This document shows, in pieces, positions 25,098 through 33,437 of a stretch of DNA of 64,000 nt; the stretch's first letter is position 1, and each line of letters opens with the position of its first letter. The notes under the pieces are model-generated. The model saw only the letters and a program-made list of their open reading frames with translations. It did no database searches and was not told the DNA's origin. Origin of the DNA: Candidatus Peribacteria bacterium (GTDB lineage Bacteria > Patescibacteriota > Gracilibacteria > Peribacterales > Peribacteraceae); the NCBI GenBank assembly GCA_023245935.1, contig JAHFJM010000002.1, positions 97,135 to 161,134 of the forward strand. The letters run 5' to 3'. A program made the translations under genes and the position numbers.

Positions 25098-26839
25098 ATT
25101 CCACAATGATGCTGATGCGGGACATCGCGGGACTGATGAAACCCTACAGAATGAAGTTTGTGGTCGCGAGCGTGCTCCGTACCATCTCCGATCTCTCCAG
25201 ACTCTACCCTGCCTACGCCTTCGCAGAGATTATTTCCGTTCTGACGAAAAACAGCGCCGATCCGGAACTTCAGAGCACGCTCTGGTGGCTTCTCGGACTC
25301 TCGGGAGTCGCGTATCTGTCGCACATCTTATGTCGCGAGTACGCGAAGTACATCGGTTTCCAAGTCTCGCAGCGCATCGGTCTCGACGGAGAAGTCCGGA
25401 CGCTTGGGCACCTCTTCCGTCTGGATCTCACGTGGCATGAACGCGAGAATTCCGGAAACAAACTCAAACGCATGCAGAAAGGAGGCGATTCGCTCGATCA
25501 AATTCTGAGAATTTTCCTCACGAACCTAATCGAAGTGTTCGTGAACTTCGTCGGCATTACGGTCATCGTCGCATTCTTCGATACGAAGATCTCCGTGCTG
25601 CTGTTCATCTTCGTCGCGGTCTACTACATGATTGCATCTGTCATCCTCACGCATGCGGCTCGCGCGGAACGCATCGTGAACATCGGCGAGGAAAATTTCC
25701 ACGGGCTTGCATTCGAAGCGGTCGGCAACATCCGGAGCGTGAAAGTGCTTGGCATGTCTGTGCCGCTCCTCACGCGCATTCAGGAACAAGCGGATTCGCT
25801 GTTTCAAAGCATCCGCACGCGCATCGTCTGGTATCGGATCCGCGATGTCGTGCTCGTGATCTACGGTCGGACGTTCTTCCTCCTCTCCGTCGCATTTGTC
25901 GCGTGGGGCATTCACCTCGGGCACTACGAGCTGGGGTTCCTCGTACTCTACAGCCAGTACTTCCGGCAACTGTGGGAGAACGCGGAAGAACTCTCCAGAG
26001 TGACGCAGGACTTCGTCGTCGCGAAGTACGGCATCTCTCGCATGATGGAGATTCTGCACGAACCGATCGACGACGGCGAAACCGGCAAGCAGGAACAGGA
26101 AGAACACTGGACGTCGATCGATATCCGCAATCTCACCTTCAGCTACCTCGCAGGAAAACCGGTGCTCAGGAATCTTTCGTTCTCGGTTCGGAGGGGTGAA
26201 AAAATAGGCATTGTCGGCGTGTCGGGGGCGGGGAAATCCACACTCTTCAAGTTGCTGCTGAAAGAGTACGAAAATTTCGGGGGTGAGATCGAAATCGGTT
26301 CTGTGCCGCTTCGGGAGATCAGCCGATCATCGTTCTCACGTCACTCTGCGGTCGTGTTGCAGGACACGGAGGTCTTCAACTTCACGCTTCGAGACAACAT
26401 CACCATCGCGAATGCGGGTGAAGAGAAGAATGAGACACTGCTCCGGCAGGCAATCGAGATCGCACACGTCAGCGACTTCATTCAGAAACTTCCGATGGGT
26501 CTCGAAACGTTCATCGGAGAAAAGGGCATCAAACTCTCGGGTGGGGAAAAGCAACGCGTCGGGATCGCCAGAGCCGTCTTCAAGCGTCCGCAGATTCTGT
26601 TCCTCGACGAGGCGACATCGCACCTGGATATGGAATCGGAAGAAAATATTCAGGATTCCCTGCACCGTTTCTTCCAGTCCGTGACGGCGATCGTCATCGC
26701 CCATCGTCTCTCGACCATCAAAGAAATGGATCGTATTCTCGTCCTCGAACACGGAACGATCATCGAGTCGGGATCATTCGACGAGCTGTACGCGAAGAGA
26801 GGTAGATTTTTTGAACTGTGGGAGAAGCAGAAGTTTTAA
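25067..26839 (+). CDS. ABC exporter (fused membrane and ATPase domains)
   Basis: 590 residues from GTG 25067, chosen from the duplicated leader; an in-frame ATG at 25052 lies in the promoter. The N-terminal half has ~6 helices of the type I exporter fold, with the coupling-helix region LGHLFRLDLTWHERENSGNK. The ATPase has Walker A GVSGAGKST, Q-loop LQDTEVF, signature LSGGEKQRVGIARA, Walker B ILFLDEATSHLD and the H-loop AHRLST. It may export a lipid-linked sugar or peptide; the neighbouring glycan genes favour the former. Its stop overlaps the convergent anti-sigma gene by 4 nt. Confidence 0.93.
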   Translation: MTQDSTKAPAYSTMMLMRDIAGLMKPYRMKFVVASVLRTISDLSRLYPAYAFAEIISVLTKNSADPELQSTLWWLLGLSGVAYLSHILCREYAKYIGFQVSQRIGLDGEVRTLGHLFRLDLTWHERENSGNKLKRMQKGGDSLDQILRIFLTNLIEVFVNFVGITVIVAFFDTKISVLLFIFVAVYYMIASVILTHAARAERIVNIGEENFHGLAFEAVGNIRSVKVLGMSVPLLTRIQEQADSLFQSIRTRIVWYRIRDVVLVIYGRTFFLLSVAFVAWGIHLGHYELGFLVLYSQYFRQLWENAEELSRVTQDFVVAKYGISRMMEILHEPIDDGETGKQEQEEHWTSIDIRNLTFSYLAGKPVLRNLSFSVRRGEKIGIVGVSGAGKSTLFKLLLKEYENFGGEIEIGSVPLREISRSSFSRHSAVVLQDTEVFNFTLRDNITIANAGEEKNETLLRQAIEIAHVSDFIQKLPMGLETFIGEKGIKLSGGEKQRVGIARAVFKRPQILFLDEATSHLDMESEENIQDSLHRFFQSVTAIVIAHRLSTIKEMDRILVLEHGTIIESGSFDELYAKRGRFFELWEKQKF

Positions 26840-27945
26840 GGCAACAACTTCTTCAGTTCTTCCTTGATGTCTCCGTGCACGGATGCACTGCCGACCGACG
26901 ATGAAACGGATGCAGAGGACATCGAAGAAGATTCCGACGACGACTGCTCAGGCGATGAAGAAGCCGTCGAAGATGAGAAACTTGAAGCATCGGCATCAGT
27001 ATCCGATGACAGCAGAGCGCCTGCATCAATCGAGGAGGAGTATTTGTTCTTGCGACTCTTTGACGACCCTCTTCCACCGATGAAACCGCTCTCAAGCACA
27101 CCGCGAATGATTTCTTTTTTCTTGCCGTGTCGCTCAGAGGAACGAGCGGAGGAACTGACCGACGAAACGGATGACTCATCCGTGCCACGGATATCTTCTG
27201 CCGTGCTCTTCTCTTGCGATGCTTCTCTTCGACCCTTCACCGCTGTAACCCATGTCCGGATCTTCGCATCGGGAACACCGGCATTCAAGAGATCCAGAAG
27301 CACTTCCTGCTGCTTCCCTGTCAATCCGCGGGTATTTACAACAGGCAAGACGATCGGAGCTTTCACTACAGCTGTCTCCGTTGCTTGCGTATTTGTAGTA
27401 GTAGATTCCGGTTGGTCGAGACGAACCTTTGCCGTTGCCTGAGTATCCTGTTTGGGAGATGCCTGCATCACAAGTACGCGCGCTTCGTCGAGACGCCGTT
27501 CCAGTTTTCGCGCAGCCCACCGTGCCTTCTCTTGCGGCGTGTGCTGCAGAAGCGTCACCACCGGCTCATTCACACTCACCTTCACCGGATACAGAAGATC
27601 TCCGGGAAGCGCACTCTCGGCGGCGTACGCAAGAACACCTCCTCCCGCACCGACGAGAGCGAGAGAGGCAGAGACCATCGCAATGAAACGATTGACCGAG
27701 AAATGTTCCAGGAACCGGAAATCCGAAGCAACACTCACTCCGTGCATCGCTTCTCTCAGTTCCGTCCGTGCATGTAATTTCTCCGAAGGATCCAAGGTGA
27801 ACGCGCGGGCGGCTGACTCCAGCGTACTGAATGCATGCGGGAAACGCATCCTTGCCTGAAGCACGTCGCGAGTATCCTCTCTCTCCTGCTTGGAGAGAGC
27901 GAGAGAGTCGAGAGAAGCCAGCAGTTGGTGGGCGCGCTTAGTCAT
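26836..27945 (-). CDS. DUF5667-type anti-sigma-like membrane protein
   Basis: 369 residues from ATG 27945, overlapping the sigma-factor stop by 3 nt, so they are co-translated. The cytoplasmic N-terminal ~90 residues could bind the sigma factor. One helix (FIAMVSASLALVGAGGGVLAYA) is followed by ALPGDLLYPVKVSVNEPV, characteristic of DUF5667 in anti-sigma factors. The outer part has a Ser-rich low-complexity tail (many SSS runs) ending in DIKEELKKLLP. It likely holds the ECF sigma factor inactive until an envelope signal arrives. Confidence 0.85.
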   Translation of the reverse strand: MTKRAHQLLASLDSLALSKQEREDTRDVLQARMRFPHAFSTLESAARAFTLDPSEKLHARTELREAMHGVSVASDFRFLEHFSVNRFIAMVSASLALVGAGGGVLAYAAESALPGDLLYPVKVSVNEPVVTLLQHTPQEKARWAARKLERRLDEARVLVMQASPKQDTQATAKVRLDQPESTTTNTQATETAVVKAPIVLPVVNTRGLTGKQQEVLLDLLNAGVPDAKIRTWVTAVKGRREASQEKSTAEDIRGTDESSVSSVSSSARSSERHGKKKEIIRGVLESGFIGGRGSSKSRKNKYSSSIDAGALLSSDTDADASSFSSSTASSSPEQSSSESSSMSSASVSSSVGSASVHGDIKEELKKLLP

Positions 27946-28468
27946 GAGATGGATTGACGGCGGATTCGAGTTTTTCGAGCCCTCGATGGATGCGAACAGA
28001 AATGACGTTTTGGGAGACTCCCAGCACCTTTGCGATCTCTGCGGGAGGCAGACCATCGACGAAACGCATCACGAGTGCGGTTCTGTAGGGCTCATCGAGC
28101 TTCCGCATGCTCTCCATTGCGAGTGCCGCTTCGGTCTGCCTTGCCGGACTCGGCTCTCGGTCCGGAAGATCGAAACCCGTTTCCTGCAGCGCTTCGAGAG
28201 AATCCTGCGTGCGCAGCTTCCTGCGACGGGCGACGTCGATGATGAGATTGTTGGCAACCTTATAAAGGAATGCCCGACAGTTCTCGACCTTCGTCCCGCG
28301 ACCAACCGACTCCCATGCACGAATGAAGGTCTCCTGCATGAGTTCTCTCCCCTGCTCGCGATCCATAAGACGGAGAGCGCAGTGACGAAAGATCGCGTCC
28401 GCATACTGTTCGTACGCGTCCAGAAACCACTGTTCGACCGACGATGGAGAAGGATCGGGTGCGTTCAT
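27938..28468 (-). CDS. ECF-type sigma-70 factor
   Basis: 176 residues, typical of group 4 sigma factors. Region 2: HCALRLMDREQGRELMQETFIRAWE and FLYKVANNLIIDVARRRK. Region 4: MRFVDGLPPAEIAKVLGVSQNVISVRIHRGLEKL. The middle part carries a basic linker. Its stop overlaps the anti-sigma gene. An own-regulated promoter is not obvious. Regulon unknown. Confidence 0.93.
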   Translation of the reverse strand: MNAPDPSPSSVEQWFLDAYEQYADAIFRHCALRLMDREQGRELMQETFIRAWESVGRGTKVENCRAFLYKVANNLIIDVARRRKLRTQDSLEALQETGFDLPDREPSPARQTEAALAMESMRKLDEPYRTALVMRFVDGLPPAEIAKVLGVSQNVISVRIHRGLEKLESAVNPSHD

Positions 28469-28528
28469 GGGAGGTGACGGAGGAAGACTGGCGATATTAC
28501 AGGCGAGACACCATTGCTGTCACTACAA

Positions 28529-28556
28529 TTGCACTTCGTCCTTCCGACTGTAGAAT
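28529..28556 (+). promoter_or_regulatory. Promoter of the TrpR-like gene
   Basis: TTGCAC (28529-28534), 16-nt spacer, TAGAAT (28551-28556). The start would be at or next to ATG 28564, giving a leaderless mRNA, and this excludes the longer in-frame start at 28444. Confidence 0.65.
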
Positions 28557-28563
28557 GACCTCC

Positions 28564-28854
28564 ATGTCTCATTCTCCCAAACCGCTTCGCGATCTCTATG
28601 CGCTCTTCGCATCCATCGACGATGAGAAAGAATGTGAGATGCTTTTGAAAGATATTCTCACGCCGCAGGAACTGGAGACAATCGCCGAGAGGTGGCAACT
28701 CGTCCAAGCACTTGCGAGAGGCATGCCGCAGCGCGAGATTGCGAAGAAGTGCGATGTGAGCATCAGCAAGATCACGCGCGGCTCACATGAGCTGCAGTAC
28801 GGGAGCGGAGGATTCAAGCATTTTTTGAAGAAACTAAACATGACACGACCCTAA
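28564..28854 (+). CDS. Trp repressor family protein (TrpR/YerC-like)
   Basis: 96 residues from ATG 28564, the usual TrpR length. Helices: LLKDILTPQELETIAERWQLVQALARG, then the helix-turn-helix PQREIAKKCDVSISKITRGSHEL, which matches the TrpR recognition helix (ITRGSN in E. coli), and GSGGFKHFL. It could be the tryptophan-binding TrpR or its YerC/YecD relative. An aromatic amino acid operon lies 22 kb away in this window, but I found no paired CTAGT-type operator there. Its 3' end overlaps convergent msrA by 21 nt. Confidence 0.82.
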   Translation: MSHSPKPLRDLYALFASIDDEKECEMLLKDILTPQELETIAERWQLVQALARGMPQREIAKKCDVSISKITRGSHELQYGSGGFKHFLKKLNMTRP

Positions 28855-29340
28855 TCCCCTCTTCATCAGATACTGCTGATGATAGTCTTCCGCGGGAGTG
28901 AATATTTTCGCGTCTTCGATCTGCGTAACGATCGGTCGTTTCCATATTCCCGACTGCTCGAGATTTTTTTTCGATGCCTCCGCAATTTTTTTCTGCTCGG
29001 GCGAATGAACGAAGATCACCGAGCGATACTGCGATCCGAAATCCGGACCTTGCTGATTCATCGTCGTCGGATTGTGATTCTTCCAGAAGACGTCGAGAAG
29101 TTTTTCGTACCTGATGACTGCAGGATCGAACGTGACATTCACCACTTCCGCATGTCCGGTGAGATCGGTGCACACCGCTTCGTAGGTCGGATGTTCCGTG
29201 ACACCGCCGGAGTATCCTACTTCCGTTTTCAACACTCCCGGAAGGACTCGAAAAGCCTCTTCCACGCCCCAGAAACACCCTGCACCGAAGGTTGCCGTTT
29301 CCGGTGAGGGCTTCATTTTTGCGATATTCATCGTTCCCAT
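28834..29340 (-). CDS. msrA: Peptide methionine sulfoxide reductase A
   Basis: 168 residues from ATG 29340 (MGTMNIAKMK); a TATATT box about 8-9 nt upstream supports it. The active-site motif GCFWGVEEAF includes the catalytic Cys, and later FDP..ISYE-like (FDPAVIRYEKLLDVFW), NQQGPDFGSQYRS and YHQQYL. It reduces methionine-S-sulfoxide in proteins. No msrB domain is attached. Confidence 0.95.
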   Translation of the reverse strand: MGTMNIAKMKPSPETATFGAGCFWGVEEAFRVLPGVLKTEVGYSGGVTEHPTYEAVCTDLTGHAEVVNVTFDPAVIRYEKLLDVFWKNHNPTTMNQQGPDFGSQYRSVIFVHSPEQKKIAEASKKNLEQSGIWKRPIVTQIEDAKIFTPAEDYHQQYLMKRGLGSCHV

Positions 29341-29368
29341 TCTATCCGAATATACCTTTCGCAACACA

Positions 29369-29408
29369 CAAAAAAACGTCACTTCGTTTTCTTCAACGTC
29401 GTGACGTT
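29369..29408 (-). terminator. Terminator of the Lys-rich peptide gene
   Basis: On the minus strand AACGTCAC (29408-29401) pairs with GTGACGTT (29382-29375) around an 18-nt loop, followed by a run of seven T. It is positioned just after the stop at 29422. Confidence 0.75.
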
Positions 29409-29421
29409 CTCAGAGGCAAAA

Positions 29422-29499
29422 CTACTTGCGCTTCTTTTTCTTGGACGACTTCTTCGTCGTCTTCCTCTTCGCAACTTTTTTCTTTTTCTTGGCTGCCAT
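29422..29499 (-). CDS. Tiny Lys-rich basic peptide (25 aa)
   Basis: ATG at 29499 to TAG at 29422. The composition is almost only Lys, Arg, Ala, Thr and Ser (MAAKKKKKVAKRK, then TTKKSSKKKKRK), like the H1/HU-tail-type Lys-rich peptides seen in other bacteria. A T-tract terminator follows the stop, indicating a real transcript. It may bind DNA or RNA. Too short for family assignment. Confidence 0.55.
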   Translation of the reverse strand: MAAKKKKKVAKRKTTKKSSKKKKRK

Positions 29500-29785
29500 A
29501 AGAATATTTGGGAAAAAATAAAGCTTACTCACCATTGTACTCGTGATGATGCGCTTGTGAAGAGCGCGGAAAAATAATTGATTGCAGGAATCTGCGATGA
29601 TGAGGAAACATGGAGAAGAAAAATTTTTAAAATAATTTTTTATTCCAAGATTGCTGTTTCATTTTTTTGGAATTTGGTTTCTTGTTTTGGTATTTTCCTG
29701 AAATTTGAATTTTTTTACCTTGCGCTAGACTAAAGCTGTACCCCATTATGTGGCGCATTCTTTTTTCGCTTCCCTTCCCTACACC
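29500..29785. other. AT-rich intergenic region upstream of hppA
   Basis: About 285 nt, far more AT-rich than the surrounding DNA, with A/T runs and ATTTTTTTGGAATTT-type strings. It holds divergent promoters: a possible TTGAAT (29705-29710) with TAGACT (29726-29731, 15-nt spacer) for hppA. No ORF or clear hairpin is seen. Confidence 0.5.
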
Positions 29786-31867
29786 ATGACCAGTCTTCTC
29801 TCCTCTCTTACATTCAAGCAGCAACTGATGCTCACGATCGCATCCGGCGTGCTCGCACTCGCCTTCGCTCTCCTCTTCCGCATTCTCATCGGCAGACAGC
29901 CTGCAGGCAATGACGTCATGCAGAATCTCGCGAAGAAGATACGCATCGGCGCGATGGCATTCCTCACGCGCGAGTACGCGGTGATCGTGCCATTCATCCT
30001 TCTCACTGCGGCACTGATCTACATCTTCCTTGATACTGGTCTCTCGAACATAGGGTCAACCTGGGGCAGACCGTTCACGACACTCAGCTTCATCATGGGT
30101 GCCGTCTCCTCCGCACTCGCAGGATTCATCGGCATGCGCACGGCGACGATGGCGAACGTTCGCACCGCCGAGGCCGCACGCACGAGCATCGTGAAAGCGC
30201 TGCGTGTCTCCTTCCTGAGCGGAGCGACGATGGGGCTTGCAGTCGTTGGACTTGGACTGATCGGTTTCGTCAGCGTGTTCCTCATCCTTCTGCAATCCGT
30301 CGATGCGGCAACCGCGCTCAAGTCCCTCACGGGCTTCAGCTTCGGAGCATCGTGCGTCGCACTCTTCGCGCGTGTCGGCGGCGGCATCTTCACGAAAGCT
30401 GCCGATGTCGGCGCGGACTTGGTCGGGAAAGTGGAGAAGAACATTCCGGAAGATGATCCCAGAAATCCCGCCGTCATCGCAGACAACGTCGGAGACAACG
30501 TCGGAGACGTTGCCGGCATGGGTGCTGACCTTTTTGAAAGTTACATCGGAGCCATCCTCGCAACGATGCTCGTCGGACTACACGTCGATTGGGCGACAAC
30601 AAACAGCAACGCCGCACTGATCTTCCCGCTCCTCGTCTCGGCTGTCGGCATCGTCGCCGCCATCATCGGCATGGCAGTCGTCCGCACGAAGAACGCGGCA
30701 GGCGTGCAACGCGCACTGAAGAACGGCATGCTCCTCGCTTCGCTTCTCGCCGTTGCCGGAACACACTGGCTCTCGAGAGCGATCCTCCCGCCGGATATTG
30801 CATGGGGAGTATTTCTGGCATCCACGGCGGGGCTTCTCGCCGGCGTGATCGTCGGGGGTCTCACCGAGTACTACACCTCGCAGGTCTATCGACCGGTGCA
30901 GGCACTCGCGGCATCAGCGAAGACGGGAGCGGGAACGGCGCTCATCGAAGGCTTGGCACTCGGCTACCTTTCGACGGCTCTGCCGGTACTCGTGATCGGC
31001 GTCGCAATCGGGGTCGCATATCTCGAGGCAGGTCTCTATGGCATCGGTATCGGTTCCGTCGGCATGCTCTCGACACTCGCGATGACGCTTGCGATCGACG
31101 CATTCGGACCGGTCGCGGATAACGCCGGAGGCATTGCAGAAATGAGCAAGCTCCCGAAAGAAGTTCGCGAGACGACCGATGCGCTCGACTCCGCCGGCAA
31201 TACGACGGCTGCGATCGGCAAAGGATTCGCAATCGGCGTCGCCGGATTCATGTGTCTCGCCCTCTTCGGCGCATTCAAAGAAGAGTCCGGGCTTGCCGGC
31301 ATCGATGTCAGCAATCCGTTCACGCTGATCGGACTGCTGTTTGGAGGCATGCTGCCCTTCCTCTTCAGCTCGCTCACGATGCGAGCGGTCGGCAGAGCCG
31401 CCATCGCCATGATCGAGGAAGTCCGTCGCCAATTCCGTGAAATCAAAGGACTGATGGAAGGAACGGCGGAAGGCGACACCGCAACGTGTGTTTCCATCGC
31501 AACGTCCGCCGCGATCCGCGAGATGATCGCACCGGGACTCCTCGCAATTATTTCTCCGGTCGCGATCGGACTTGTCCTCGGCAAAGAAGCGCTCGGCGGC
31601 ATGCTCGCCGGCGCACTCGTCAGTTCCATCATGCTTGGAACCTCGATGGCAAACAGCGGAGGAGCGTGGGACAACGCAAAGAAGTACATCGAGTCCGGGA
31701 AGTTCGGCGGCAAAGGCAGCGATACGCACAAAGCGGCCGTCGTCGGCGACACCGTCGGCGATCCGTTCAAGGATACATCCGGACCGGCACTGAACATTCT
31801 CGTGAAGCTGATGTCGATCGTGGCCGTGCTCACCGCGGGACTCTATGGAACGGGGTGGATTGGATAA
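29786..31867 (+). CDS. hppA: Membrane-bound ion-pumping pyrophosphatase, K+-dependent type
   Basis: 693 residues from ATG 29786; a GTG at 29750 in frame would add 12 residues. About 15-16 helices. Catalytic region: GGGIFTKAADVGADLVGKVE, EDDPRNPAVIADNVGDNVGD and GMGADLFESY. A second set, DAFGPVADNAGG, follows. The motif GNTTAAIGKG has Ala and Gly at the K+-sensing positions, which marks K+-dependent enzymes (K+-independent ones have Lys). Such enzymes hydrolyse PPi to pump H+ or Na+; the ion is not decided here. Its stop touches a dispersed repeat. Confidence 0.95.
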   Translation: MTSLLSSLTFKQQLMLTIASGVLALAFALLFRILIGRQPAGNDVMQNLAKKIRIGAMAFLTREYAVIVPFILLTAALIYIFLDTGLSNIGSTWGRPFTTLSFIMGAVSSALAGFIGMRTATMANVRTAEAARTSIVKALRVSFLSGATMGLAVVGLGLIGFVSVFLILLQSVDAATALKSLTGFSFGASCVALFARVGGGIFTKAADVGADLVGKVEKNIPEDDPRNPAVIADNVGDNVGDVAGMGADLFESYIGAILATMLVGLHVDWATTNSNAALIFPLLVSAVGIVAAIIGMAVVRTKNAAGVQRALKNGMLLASLLAVAGTHWLSRAILPPDIAWGVFLASTAGLLAGVIVGGLTEYYTSQVYRPVQALAASAKTGAGTALIEGLALGYLSTALPVLVIGVAIGVAYLEAGLYGIGIGSVGMLSTLAMTLAIDAFGPVADNAGGIAEMSKLPKEVRETTDALDSAGNTTAAIGKGFAIGVAGFMCLALFGAFKEESGLAGIDVSNPFTLIGLLFGGMLPFLFSSLTMRAVGRAAIAMIEEVRRQFREIKGLMEGTAEGDTATCVSIATSAAIREMIAPGLLAIISPVAIGLVLGKEALGGMLAGALVSSIMLGTSMANSGGAWDNAKKYIESGKFGGKGSDTHKAAVVGDTVGDPFKDTSGPALNILVKLMSIVAVLTAGLYGTGWIG

Positions 31868-31989
31868 CGATCCTCACTCCGTCCTGCGGGACACCTCTCT
31901 CCGCTGCGGCGAAGAGAGGAATGTCCGTAATCAGAGAAACACGAGTCACCCCTCTCCAGCCGATGGAGAGGGGCTGGGGGTGAGGACCG
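31866..31989. repeat. Double-hairpin dispersed repeat, copy A
   Basis: 124 bp starting at the hppA stop. It runs from GATCCTCACTCCG to GGGGGTGAGGACCG with hairpins ACCTCTCTCC/GAAGAGAGGA and CCCCTCTCC/GGAGAGGGG. Its reverse complement at 57354-57477 inside aroA differs at only about 6 of 124 positions (by eye). Confidence 0.85.
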
Positions 31990-32002
31990 TCTTCGGCATG
32001 CT

Positions 32003-32008
32003 GTATAC
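32003..32008 (+). promoter_or_regulatory. -10 box of mscS-like gene
   Basis: TATACT (32003-32008) ends 7 nt before ATG 32016. It fixes this start; the upstream frame is repeat sequence. Confidence 0.6.
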
Positions 32009-32015
32009 TTCCCCC

Positions 32016-33437
32016 ATGAGAAAATTCTCAGCGACTGGCGCAGTACTGATTGCAACGATTCTTTTTGGCGTTCTTCCCGTCGTCCTCGCCCAGCAAATCA
32101 GCAGCGTCCCCGTGTACGAGGAAAAGACATTGGTGCTGCTGTATCAGGCATTGATCAAGAAGAACGGAGCGGATACGTACATCGAGAAGCGCATCACCGA
32201 CGAGAGATCCAGAATACGATTACTTGCCGACAAAGAAGTAAAAGCTCTCATCGAACCTGTCGATACGACGCTGCAACCCATCGAAGCCGCCGCACCGACG
32301 AAAGCGGTGGATCGCCAACGCACGATCGTTCAGCTGCTCGAAGATCAGCTCCGCGACCGGAAAGCCGATCTCGAACTTCTGAAAGAGGAAGAGCAACAGT
32401 ACTACCAAAATCCGATCGGAAGCAGCGATGTCTCCGACGCTCTCCGACTGACCAAATCGCATCCCGAACTCCTCGCAAAGAAAGCCATCCTCGAGGAACG
32501 GATCGATGCGCTGCAGTCCGGGCTGAGTTTGCAGAACGATCGTCTCAGCAAGCTGGATCGCAACCAGTGGCTGGAGCAATTCCAGAAACTGTTCGGTTTT
32601 CTCAGTTACATCGCGATCATCCTCGCCGCCATCGTGCTCGATCGTTTCATCAGGAAGCGAGTTGCGCGCAGAGTCGAAGAGAAGAACAAGCGCTACCTGA
32701 TCGCGAAGTTCGTCACGGCGGGGATCTATACGGTCGCAACGCTCTGGGTCCTGAGCAAACTTCTGTCCGATCATCCGAATGCACTCGCATCTCTGGCAAT
32801 CGTCGGTGCGGGTATCGCCGTTGCGCTGCAGGACATCGTCAAAGATTTCATGGGCTGGATCATCATCCTCCAGCGCCGTCTCTATCGCCTCGGCAACCGC
32901 GTGGCAATCGGACAGTACACGGGCGATGTCGTCGACATCGGACCGCTTAGGACAACGTTGCTCGAGATCAGCGTCGGCGGAACCTTCAACGCGCACGAAC
33001 GCACGGGCAAGATCCTCACGCTGCCGAACTCGCTGGTGCTTCGGGAACCCGTGCTGAACTACAACACAACGTCGGATTTTATGAGTGTTGAGGTGCAGGT
33101 GACGATCACCTACGCGAGCAACTGGCGCAAAGCAGAGCAAATTCTGAAAGATGTGCTCCTCAAACAGACCAGTCAGTTCTCGGAACTCGCGCGGGCGCAG
33201 CAACGCAGACGAACGGCGCTCTTCTTCACGATGTGGGAAGTCGGGGAGCCCGAGATCCATACGGATCTTGCAAGCAACGGCGTGCTGTTCACGCTCAAAT
33301 TCATCGTGCCGATCGGAAAGCGCAGAGGAGTCGTCACCAATCTCTCACGCGAAATTCTCGAACAGTTCAATGCGGATCGCGAAGTGGAACTCGCCTACAA
33401 CACGATTCAGATCGTGGGAGGAAAAGAGGTAAGTTAG
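32016..33437 (+). CDS. MscS-family mechanosensitive channel
   Basis: 473 residues. Signal or first helix (GAVLIATILFGVLPVVLA), then a ~150-residue periplasmic-type helical region with coiled-coil character (DRKADLELLKEEEQQYY). The MscS core follows: helices around YIAIILAAIVLDRFI and IYTVATLWVLSKLL, the pore helix SLAIVGAGIAVALQDIVKDF, and the beta domain GDVVDIGPLRTTLLEI and LTLPNSLVL. It releases solutes under hypo-osmotic stress. Length and extra N-terminal domain place it with larger MscS/MscM-like proteins. Confidence 0.92.
   Translation: MRKFSATGAVLIATILFGVLPVVLAQQISSVPVYEEKTLVLLYQALIKKNGADTYIEKRITDERSRIRLLADKEVKALIEPVDTTLQPIEAAAPTKAVDRQRTIVQLLEDQLRDRKADLELLKEEEQQYYQNPIGSSDVSDALRLTKSHPELLAKKAILEERIDALQSGLSLQNDRLSKLDRNQWLEQFQKLFGFLSYIAIILAAIVLDRFIRKRVARRVEEKNKRYLIAKFVTAGIYTVATLWVLSKLLSDHPNALASLAIVGAGIAVALQDIVKDFMGWIIILQRRLYRLGNRVAIGQYTGDVVDIGPLRTTLLEISVGGTFNAHERTGKILTLPNSLVLREPVLNYNTTSDFMSVEVQVTITYASNWRKAEQILKDVLLKQTSQFSELARAQQRRRTALFFTMWEVGEPEIHTDLASNGVLFTLKFIVPIGKRRGVVTNLSREILEQFNADREVELAYNTIQIVGGKEVS

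Noticed and set aside
32220-33260. 346-aa frame antisense to the MscS gene
   Set aside because: Charged, motif-free sequence opposite a firm gene; an effect of codon composition.
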